Source: an uncultured Granulosicoccaceae bacterium
GTDB taxonomy: Bacteria; Pseudomonadota; Gammaproteobacteria; CALCKW01
DNA length: 14,319 bases
Assembly (NCBI GenBank): GCA_937941555.1
Contig: CALDHJ010000558.1
Span: forward strand, 1-14,319
Direction of reading: 5' to 3'
The notes under the pieces are model-generated. The model made no database searches. It saw only the letters and a list, made by a program, of their open reading frames with translations, and was not told the origin of the DNA. Below are positions 9,058-14,319 of this stretch, piece by piece. Both the position numbers and the translations under genes were made by a program. The stretch's first letter is position 1. Each line of letters begins with the position of its first letter.

Positions 9058-9099
9058 GCACGGCCCCCGGCCGAGGAGGGAGGATGCCGGGGGCCGTGC
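9058..9099 (-). terminator. Perfect 14-bp GC-rich hairpin between binding-protein and permease genes
   Basis: GCACGGCCCCCGGC (9058-9071) and GCCGGGGGCCGTGC (9086-9099) are perfect reverse complements with a 14-base loop. It begins 16 bases past the stop of the solute-binding protein gene and ends about 33 bases before the permease ATG, inside an otherwise tight operon. The transcribed strand continues with ACCTTTCTTTCC, pyrimidine-rich but not a T-run, so it is more likely a partial terminator or an RNase-blocking stem that keeps binding-protein mRNA in excess over permease mRNA. Such an arrangement is well known in binding-protein operons, for example between malE and malF. Confidence 0.75.
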
Positions 9100-9115
9100 C
9101 AAGTCGGTTACGTCG

Positions 9116-10456
9116 TCAAGCAGCGATAAACTCGTTCCACTTGCGAACCATGTATTTATTTTCATCCATAACCGCATTCCAGCATGCGACGGCTCCCATG
9201 CGATCGTAAAACGATCCGCCGTCTCTTATTGACCCCGCTTTCTCCATCACTTGTCCAAACGGATTGGTGATATCCCCTTGTGCCGCCTTACCTTCAAACC
9301 AGAAACCCCATTCATCTTCAGACATGTAGTTCTTGGATGTCTCCGGTACAGCCGAGTAATAGCCCTGACGCATCAGAAAGCCGCCAACCCAGCCGTCGAG
9401 GTACCAGTTGATGTATTCGTAGGCCGCATCGAGCTCAAGACCCGAGAGGTTCGCCGAGAGACCCAAGCCACCGCCCCAGGAGCGATAGCCTTCCTTCAAC
9501 GGCTGGTACACACAGGGGATACCCTTCGACCTGACCGCCGTGATCGCGGGTGACCACATTGATTGAATCACCACCTCGCCGGAGGTCATGAGGTTCACAC
9601 TCTCATCAAAGGACTTCCAGAACGCCCTGAACTGGCCGGCCTTCTTGGCCTCGGTGAAGATCGCCATGGTCTTGTCGATCTCCTCCTTGGTCATGTTGCC
9701 CTTGTCGCCGTACTGCACCTCGCCCATGGCTTCACACACCATCGCGGCGTCCATGATGCCGATCGAGGAAATATCCAGAATCGACGCCTTGCCCTTGAAT
9801 TCGGGGTTAAGCAGTTCGGTCCAGCTCTCGATCGGTCGGCCGATCAGATCAGGCCGTATACCGAGGGTGTCGGCGTTGTAAATCGTCGGAATCAGAGTCA
9901 TCCAACCGGTTTCGGAGTCGGCGAAAGTCTTGCCGTCAGGGCCGTCGACAAAGCCGACCGTGTGCGGTGCGGTGCCCTGCGCGATGACCGAATCGGGTGT
10001 GAGCTTGCCGCTTCTGAAGGTCCCGACAATCTTGTCGTAGTTCTTGATTTTCGACGTGTCCATCGCCTGCAGGTTGCCGGCACCCCAGACCTTCTTGCAG
10101 ATCCAGTACTCGATATCGGCAATATCGAACGACTTGGGCTGCGTTGCCGCACGCTGCGTCACCGAATCCGAATCGAGCGCCGTCATCTCGAGCGTGAAGC
10201 CGAGATCTTCCTTCACCTTCGCCGCTACCTCGTTCAGATTCGACACACCCGTGCCGAACTGCCGCAGCGTCACGTTCTTGATGTTTTGCGCCCAGATGGT
10301 GGGAAAGCCGGTGATCGCACCCGAGCCTACCGCCGCACCGGCAATTGCCGCGGTGCCCTTGAGCAGAGAGCGCCGAGAGAGACCGGCTGATTTGGCGGTT
10401 ACGCCTGTGGCCGCAGAATCGGTCACCGGGAGATCCGGGGATGTCTTGTCTGTCAT
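9116..10456 (-). CDS. Tat-exported periplasmic solute-binding protein of the polyamine/opine ABC family
   Basis: Substrate receptor of the importer, 446 aa, PotD-like (extracellular solute-binding protein family 1/8). The N-terminus carries a twin-arginine signal: SRRSLLKG (residues 27-34, RR at 28-29), then an alanine/glycine-rich hydrophobic stretch and a likely cleavage after Ala56 in TIWAQN. Mature features include YNADTLGIRPD, SWTELLNPEFKGKASILD, SGEVVIQSMW and YEYINWYLDGWVGG, typical of this binding-protein class. The ATG at 10456 is supported by GAGGA seven bases upstream; an 18-residue extension to 10510 would overlap the ATPase stop and is not needed. It is second in the operon, 37 bases after the ATPase gene, and is followed by a strong hairpin. 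Tat export implies folding in the cytoplasm before secretion, possibly with a bound cofactor or ligand. The ligand is unknown; a small charged nitrogen compound is likely. Confidence 0.93.
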   Translation of the reverse strand: MTDKTSPDLPVTDSAATGVTAKSAGLSRRSLLKGTAAIAGAAVGSGAITGFPTIWAQNIKNVTLRQFGTGVSNLNEVAAKVKEDLGFTLEMTALDSDSVTQRAATQPKSFDIADIEYWICKKVWGAGNLQAMDTSKIKNYDKIVGTFRSGKLTPDSVIAQGTAPHTVGFVDGPDGKTFADSETGWMTLIPTIYNADTLGIRPDLIGRPIESWTELLNPEFKGKASILDISSIGIMDAAMVCEAMGEVQYGDKGNMTKEEIDKTMAIFTEAKKAGQFRAFWKSFDESVNLMTSGEVVIQSMWSPAITAVRSKGIPCVYQPLKEGYRSWGGGLGLSANLSGLELDAAYEYINWYLDGWVGGFLMRQGYYSAVPETSKNYMSEDEWGFWFEGKAAQGDITNPFGQVMEKAGSIRDGGSFYDRMGAVACWNAVMDENKYMVRKWNEFIAA

Positions 10457-10493
10457 CACACTGTCCTCAATAGGGGTTCTGGTTACGGGGCAA

Positions 10494-11477
10494 TCACGCC
10501 GCCAGCGCATGGGCGTCTTCTTCTCGCCAGGTCAGGCAAACGGGCTCACCCACTTTCAACGGGTGCTCAAAAAACTGTGTGTCACCGAGGCGCACCACCA
10601 CGGCATCGGAGTCGCCGTTAAGCTGCGACTTCACCAACACCGTTGCCCCCTGAAATTCGATATCGACCACCGTCGCCATCAGGCCGTCACGCGAGGGCCA
10701 GCTGATGCCCATCCGGTCGGCGCGAATCGAGACGCGTTTGTCATCGTGTGTGATCACGTTGTGGCCACCAATGAAGCGCGCAACAAACTCGCTGCGCGGC
10801 TTGTTGAAAACATCAAAGGCGGTCGACGACTGCTGGATCTCGCCACCGTTCATCACTACAACCTGATCGGCCAGCGCCAGCGCCTCATCCTGGCTGTGGG
10901 TGACGTGCACGAAGGTGGTGCCGAGGTCGCGCTGCAGTTGCCGCAGCTCGCTGCGTATCTGTACCCGCAGGAACGGGTCTAGCGCCGAGAGCGGTTCGTC
11001 GAGCAGCAGCACTTGCGGCTCGGTGATCATGGCCCGCGCCAACGCGACCCGCTGTTGCTGTCCGCCCGAGAGCTGGGCCGGAAAACGGTTGGCGTAATCG
11101 CCGAGCTGAACCCGTTCGAGCATCTCATCCGCCTTGCGGTGCCGCTCGGCCTCTTTCTGCCCGCGCATGCGCAACGCAAAACCGACGTTGTCTCGCACGC
11201 TCAAGTGCGGAAACAGCGCGTAGTCCTGAAACATCATCGCCGTGCCTCGGCGCGACGGACTCAACGAGGTGATGTTGCTGCCCGCCAGGACGATATCGCC
11301 AGACGTCACGGATTCGTGGCCCGCAATCATGCGCAAGAGCGTGGACTTGCCGCACCCCGAGGGCCCGAGGATGCACGCATACGCGCCTTCTTCCACCGCC
11401 AGGTTGACCCCATCGACCGCTCGCGCATCAGCAAACGATTTGCAGACATCAATCAGTTCGAGGTGACGGTTCTTCAC
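10494..11477 (-). CDS. ABC transporter ATP-binding protein, PotA-like
   Basis: ATPase that drives the importer, 327 aa from the GTG at 11477. All nucleotide-binding motifs are intact: Walker A GPSGCGKST (38-46), Q-loop MFQDYALFPH (Gln84), signature LSGGQQQR (136-143), Walker B LLLDEP (157-162), D-loop SALD (164-167) and the H-loop histidine in VTHSQDEA (His194). About 100 C-terminal residues form a TOBE-type regulatory domain (ISIRADRM-like region onward, here VSIRADRMGISWPSRDG). The start is chosen because AGG sits eight bases before the GTG and the protein then begins KNRHLELIDVCKSF, the usual PotA opening. The open frame continues to 11624, but that would run into the LysR gene. It is the first gene of the operon, transcribed away from the LysR gene. 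Confidence 0.94.
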   Translation of the reverse strand: MKNRHLELIDVCKSFADARAVDGVNLAVEEGAYACILGPSGCGKSTLLRMIAGHESVTSGDIVLAGSNITSLSPSRRGTAMMFQDYALFPHLSVRDNVGFALRMRGQKEAERHRKADEMLERVQLGDYANRFPAQLSGGQQQRVALARAMITEPQVLLLDEPLSALDPFLRVQIRSELRQLQRDLGTTFVHVTHSQDEALALADQVVVMNGGEIQQSSTAFDVFNKPRSEFVARFIGGHNVITHDDKRVSIRADRMGISWPSRDGLMATVVDIEFQGATVLVKSQLNGDSDAVVVRLGDTQFFEHPLKVGEPVCLTWREEDAHALAA

Positions 11478-11588
11478 GGCGCTTACCTGCTCGGAGCCAG
11501 TTGCGGTGCAGTGTGCCGATGCGGAGCAGTGCTGAGAACAGTTAATTTTGCACTTGACCGATGCGTTTTTTGCAGCGGTAATGGCGCC
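11478..11588. promoter_or_regulatory. Divergent control region between the ABC operon and the LysR gene
   Basis: 111 non-coding bases separate two divergent starts, the classic place for a LysR-type regulator to bind and control both itself and its target operon. Internal repeats support this: TTTTGCA at 11546-11552 and 11568-11574 (22 bp apart, two helical turns), CCGATGCG at 11516-11523 and 11558-11565 (42 bp apart, four turns), and GCAGTG at 11508-11513 and 11526-11531. No convincing minus-strand promoter for the ABC operon could be picked by eye. Confidence 0.55.
11554..11582 (+). promoter_or_regulatory. Candidate promoter of the LysR gene, possibly giving a leaderless transcript
   Basis: TTGACC (11554-11559), a 17-base spacer and GGTAAT (11577-11582) resemble a sigma-70 promoter. 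The expected start of transcription would fall at about 11588-11589, that is, on the A of the LysR ATG. No Shine-Dalgarno is visible before that ATG, which agrees with leaderless translation. The second TTTTGCA repeat lies in the spacer, where a bound regulator would repress its own gene. Confidence 0.4.
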
Positions 11589-12506
11589 ATGAAACACCTG
11601 GAATTGCTCAAGAGCGTTGAACACGTGGCCCGCCTCGGCTCGATTCGCGCCGCTGCGGAGGCGCTGGCGATCACATCAACCGCCCTGAATCGGCAGATCA
11701 TCGGCCTCGAGGACGAAATGGGTCAGCCCCTGTTCGAACGCCTGCCGCGGGGTGTGCGCCTGAATACCGCAGGCGAAATGTTCCTGATGTACGCCCGGCA
11801 GCAAATCAGCGATTTCGAACGGTTGAAGGTACAGCTGGCAGACTTGTCAGGGGTGCGTCGGGGCCACGTCACAATCGCCTCGACACGGGCAGCCATCCCC
11901 TATTTTCTGCCCGCCCAGATCAATCACTACCTCGATCAACACCCGTTGGTCTCGTTTGCAGTAAACCCCTGCGACATCGACACCGCGCAAGCACAACTCA
12001 TCTCACTCGACGCCGATATCGCGCTGATTTTCGAGCCGCCACTGCGGCGGGAATTTCAGATCATCGACAGCCTGGACCAGGACATCATTGCGGTGTTTCC
12101 GTCCACGCATCCACTGGCGCAACAGACCGGAACCGTGCGACTCAGCGAATGCCTCAACCACCCGCTCGCCCTGCCAGCCCATTCGACGGGTGTGCGAACC
12201 CTGCTCGAGCGCGCCGCTCAGCGGGCAGCCTTGCCGATGACAGTCGCGGTCGAGTCCGAGGATGCGCAATTTCTGATGAACACGGTCAGGGACGGAAACC
12301 TTGTGACCTTTGATATCCCGTTGAGCCTCTCCAAACGGGCCTTGGATCAGAACGGACTCGCATGGCGCCGCCTTCGGCCAATCGACATCACCGCAGGCCA
12401 GCTCTACATCGGCCAGCTCGCCAACCGCACACTCTCCATCGCCGCGACCAAGTTTGCCAACCAGCTGATATCAGCACTGCAAGACCACACCGACCTCTGC
12501 GATTGA
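11589..12506 (+). CDS. LysR-type transcriptional regulator
   Basis: LysR-family DNA-binding regulator, 305 aa, the usual length. The N-terminal winged helix-turn-helix spans about residues 1-60: LELLKSVEHVARLGSIRAAA, then TSTALNRQIIGLEDEMGQPL and FERLPRGVRLNTAGE. The remainder is the two-lobed periplasmic-binding-like effector domain (from about residue 90, RRGHVTIAS). The ATG at 11589 places the helix-turn-helix at its normal distance from the N-terminus. The frame is open far upstream (to 11013), but only across the antisense of the ATPase gene. It is divergent from the ABC-racemase operon, so that operon is the most likely target. The Hyu and DUF1989/pxpA genes may belong to the same regulon. 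The effector is probably the transported compound or a breakdown product, but this is inference. Confidence 0.94.
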   Translation: MKHLELLKSVEHVARLGSIRAAAEALAITSTALNRQIIGLEDEMGQPLFERLPRGVRLNTAGEMFLMYARQQISDFERLKVQLADLSGVRRGHVTIASTRAAIPYFLPAQINHYLDQHPLVSFAVNPCDIDTAQAQLISLDADIALIFEPPLRREFQIIDSLDQDIIAVFPSTHPLAQQTGTVRLSECLNHPLALPAHSTGVRTLLERAAQRAALPMTVAVESEDAQFLMNTVRDGNLVTFDIPLSLSKRALDQNGLAWRRLRPIDITAGQLYIGQLANRTLSIAATKFANQLISALQDHTDLCD

Positions 12507-12519
12507 GTCGACGCCCGTC

Positions 12520-12543
12520 AGGCCTCGCAATCCGTCGGGGCCT
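12520..12543 (+). terminator. Possible terminator hairpin after the LysR gene
   Basis: AGGCCTCG (12520-12527) pairs with CGGGGCCT (12536-12543), eight pairs including one G-U, around an 8-base loop. It begins 14 bases past the LysR stop and is followed by TTGCCTGTATT, only moderately T-rich. It lies in the 82-base convergent gap facing the DUF1989 gene, so it could act as the end of the LysR transcript. Confidence 0.4.
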
Positions 12544-12588
12544 TGCCTGTATTAACTGACAATGGCGCGTCGATGCAGACGCCGGCTG

Positions 12589-13449
12589 TCAGCCTGCTCC
12601 GTGTCCACCCACGTACCGCCCGGTCAATCGGGTATCAGTTGCAATGGCAACCGGAGAGGCCGGCTCGAGCACCTCGACCTCGAGCGGGAAGCAGGGCGTT
12701 GCATCGTCGGAGTGACTACTGCCACAGTTGCCGCCGGGACAGGCCGACAAGACGCCGAGCAGCGCCTTGTGGGCGAAAAAACTGATGCTGTCGCCGGCAC
12801 GTGCAGGCGTTGCCTTCATGAAGTACTGGTGCGTGTCCAGTGTGAACCCGGTACACATGAAGACGTTGATCACGTCGTGGACATGCGGCTCGGCGTCCTC
12901 GACCGACACACCCAGGTGCGACGCCAGTGCTCGGGTGAGATTGCTGTGGCAACAGTAGTGATAGTCTTCACCCCGCAAGCGGTAGTTGGTGTAGGGGTCG
13001 CAGCGTGTGCCAATCACGTCGTGCACGCTGCCACCGTACTCATCGATGCCGTACCAGGCGAGCGAGTCGTGCACCACGGTCGCCAGTGGGTTGAGGTGCG
13101 GCATGTTGCTCCAGACATGGTCACCTGTCGTGATATGGCTAGCCTGAAGTTGGCGGGTCTTGCCACTGTAAAACCGCTCTTCGAGGTTGTCGGCCGACCA
13201 GAGATTCAAATCACCCACCTGGTGCCCATTCGGGTTCACAATGCGGAAGTAGTGCCCGGCCGGCACACGGAAACACGCCGCGTCACGCGGCGGTGCGACG
13301 ACACGGTCTACCACTGTGGCATCGGCGAGCCCGGCTTGCATCGCCGGAAGATCGAGTGTCGGCAATCGGCTGGTCTCGTAGCAGACCACCGGAACCACGC
13401 CCCGTCGCTCATCAGCATCAGAGGGAATTGCGTTTGCCATGGTCGCCAT
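12589..13449 (-). CDS. DUF1989 / urea carboxylase-associated family protein
   Basis: DUF1989-family protein (YcgI-like, annotated as urea carboxylase-associated; members CgdA and CgdB were shown to be carboxyguanidine deiminase subunits). From the ATG at 13449 it has 286 aa. Visible family features are VPAGHYFRIVNPNGHQVGDLN (about 62-82), DEYGGSVHDVIGTRCD (136-151), the histidine/cysteine-rich YHYCCHSNL (163-171), VHDVINVFMCTGF (190-202) and CPGGNCG (237-243). These Cys, His and Asp clusters are likely metal or catalytic residues. Other in-frame starts are ATG 13440 and TTG 13482; neither changes the domain. No urea or guanidine carboxylase is visible nearby, so it is not obviously part of a guanidine pathway here. 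It may act as a C-N hydrolase or deiminase on a ring-opening product. It is divergent from pxpA across an 84-base spacer. Family is firm, reaction unknown. Confidence 0.88.
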   Translation of the reverse strand: MATMANAIPSDADERRGVVPVVCYETSRLPTLDLPAMQAGLADATVVDRVVAPPRDAACFRVPAGHYFRIVNPNGHQVGDLNLWSADNLEERFYSGKTRQLQASHITTGDHVWSNMPHLNPLATVVHDSLAWYGIDEYGGSVHDVIGTRCDPYTNYRLRGEDYHYCCHSNLTRALASHLGVSVEDAEPHVHDVINVFMCTGFTLDTHQYFMKATPARAGDSISFFAHKALLGVLSACPGGNCGSSHSDDATPCFPLEVEVLEPASPVAIATDTRLTGRYVGGHGAG

Positions 13450-13475
13450 CTCGTTCGAATCAGGCCGCAGAGGGT

Positions 13476-13505
13476 TTGCCAAAGCGCGTGCCGTGTCAAT
13501 AGACT
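13476..13505 (+). promoter_or_regulatory. Candidate pxpA promoter overlapping an antisense -35 element
   Basis: TTGCCA (13476-13481), an 18-base spacer and TAGACT (13500-13505) form a plausible sigma-70 promoter, with transcription expected near 13512 and a short leader before the ATG at 13534. On the opposite strand a consensus TTGACA (13499-13494) points toward the DUF1989 gene, though no good -10 follows it. The two would overlap, so the divergent genes may compete or be co-controlled. Confidence 0.38.
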
Positions 13506-13507
13506 GA

Positions 13508-13526
13508 TCCGCTGACTCAGAGCGGA
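13508..13526 (+). repeat. Inverted repeat over the pxpA ribosome-binding region
   Basis: TCCGCT (13508-13513) and AGCGGA (13521-13526) pair perfectly around GACTCAG. The right arm contains the only purine-rich sequence that could serve as Shine-Dalgarno for the ATG at 13534. The repeat could be an operator or an RNA stem that limits translation. Confidence 0.4.
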
Positions 13527-13533
13527 CCGTGAC

Positions 13534-14310
13534 ATGGCCAGCGCCCCGACAAGAACCTCAATCGACCTCAACGCCGACCTCGGCGAGGGATATGGCCCGT
13601 GGTCACTGACCAACGATGCCGGGCTCATGTCGGTCATCACGAGCGCCAATATGGCCTGCGGCGCACACGCGGGGGATGCCAACCACATGAGCGAAGTCTG
13701 TCGCCTCGCGGTTGAACACGGCGTGACGCTCGGCGCCCACCCGGGATACGACGACAAGCCCTACTTCGGTCGCCGCGCCCTCGCCATGCCGCTCGCCGAT
13801 CTCACACGCACTGTCGCCTATCAGATCGGTGCAGCCCAAGCGATGGCCAGGCTCGCCGGCACCCGCATTGGCTACGTGAAGGTCCACGGCGCCATGTCCA
13901 ACCAGTCGGCTGAAGACCCCGCCATGGCCAACGCCATTGCCGCTGCCATCGCAGGCGTCGATTCGTCCCTCGTCTGGCTCGTCATCAGCGGCAGTGCGCA
14001 CGTGGAAGCGGCAGAGCATGCGCGCCTCGCCTACTGCCGAGAGGCTTTCATTGACCGCGCTTACGCGCCCTCGGGCCAGCTCGCGCCACGCAGTCAACCC
14101 GGCAGCGTGCACACCGACATCGACACCATGCTTGCGCAAGTCGAACAGATCGTCACCCAGGGTTCGGTGACCACCATCGAGGGCGAGACCCTGGCTCTCG
14201 ATGCCGACAGCTTGTGTCTGCACGGTGACGGCGCCCACGCACTCGAGACGGCTCAACGGGTGCGTTCACACATCGAGTCTCTCGGTCTCTCGGTCGCACC
14301 GTTTTGCTGA
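13534..14310 (+). CDS. PxpA / LamB-YcsF family protein (5-oxoprolinase subunit A-like), divergent
   Basis: Member of the LamB/YcsF family. Its characterised member PxpA works with PxpB and PxpC in ATP-dependent cleavage of 5-oxoproline to glutamate. 258 aa, normal length and complete. Recognisable motifs are DLNADLGEGYGPW (11-23), ANMACGAHAGD (38-48), LGAHPGYDD...FGRR (66-81), YVKVHGAMSN (114-123), EAFIDRAYAPSGQLAPRSQPG, and a late LCLHGDGAHAL. Several positions depart from the usual PxpA consensus as I know it (CGFHAGDP, HPSYPD, VKPHGALYN, HGDTPGA), which suggests a different substrate within the family. Only nine bases follow the stop, so it cannot be said whether pxpB and pxpC lie downstream. 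Its divergent partner is DUF1989 and the wider locus encodes Hyu subunits, which also cleave lactam-type rings. Name used for family only. Confidence 0.88.
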   Translation: MASAPTRTSIDLNADLGEGYGPWSLTNDAGLMSVITSANMACGAHAGDANHMSEVCRLAVEHGVTLGAHPGYDDKPYFGRRALAMPLADLTRTVAYQIGAAQAMARLAGTRIGYVKVHGAMSNQSAEDPAMANAIAAAIAGVDSSLVWLVISGSAHVEAAEHARLAYCREAFIDRAYAPSGQLAPRSQPGSVHTDIDTMLAQVEQIVTQGSVTTIEGETLALDADSLCLHGDGAHALETAQRVRSHIESLGLSVAPFC

Positions 14311-14319
14311 ACGACTGGC

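Noticed and set aside
9563..10390. 275-aa plus-strand open frame opposite the solute-binding protein
   Set aside because: The binding protein has a Tat signal, a good Shine-Dalgarno and family motifs; the opposite frame has none.
11013..11588. Long upstream extension of the LysR gene
   Set aside because: It crosses the ATPase gene in antisense and would put the helix-turn-helix about 190 residues from the N-terminus, contrary to the family.
12562..13515. 317-aa plus-strand open frame opposite the DUF1989 gene
   Set aside because: Antisense shadow without domains. The minus-strand DUF1989 motifs are clear.

Overview
This is a GC-rich bacterial catabolic locus. It is most likely from a Gram-negative proteobacterium, because it carries a twin-arginine-exported periplasmic binding protein, a PotABCD-type ABC importer, a LysR-type regulator and several GTG starts. 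The genus cannot be told from the sequence alone. The window is densely coding. No RNA genes, insertion sequences, CRISPR arrays or prophage genes were seen, and no gene-free stretch exceeds about 110 bases.

Layout. (1) Positions 1-6626, plus strand: the 3' part of a hydantoinase/oxoprolinase A gene (hyuA-like), two consecutive but different hydantoinase B genes (hyuB-like 1 and 2), then an FAD-dependent D-2-hydroxyacid (D-lactate/glycolate type) dehydrogenase. (2) Positions 6673-11477, minus strand, read from right to left: ABC ATPase, Tat-exported solute-binding protein, two permeases, and an Asp/Glu/hydantoin-type racemase whose start overlaps the stop of the last permease. (3) Positions 11589-12506, plus strand: a LysR-type regulator divergent from the ABC operon across 111 bases that contain repeated candidate operator half-sites. 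(4) Positions 12589-13449, minus strand: a DUF1989 (urea carboxylase-associated family) protein. It is divergent from (5) positions 13534-14310, plus strand: a divergent PxpA/LamB-YcsF family protein.

How it may work together (inference). A small nitrogenous ring compound (a hydantoin, imide, lactam, 5-oxoproline-like or cyclic ureide compound) would be taken up by the polyamine/opine-type ABC importer. The racemase would adjust its configuration, and the HyuA-HyuB system would open the ring with ATP. The PxpA-like and DUF1989 proteins would handle related C-N bond hydrolysis. The FAD dehydrogenase would oxidise a D-2-hydroxyacid product to a 2-oxoacid. The LysR protein would sense the substrate or an intermediate. 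The individual families are well known. Two unlike HyuB subunits, a lone DUF1989, a motif-divergent PxpA and a racemase translationally coupled to the importer are an unusual combination, and its substrate cannot be named from sequence.

The best regulatory signals are a perfect 14-bp hairpin between the binding-protein and permease genes, the LysR/ABC divergent region, and the DUF1989/pxpA divergent region.
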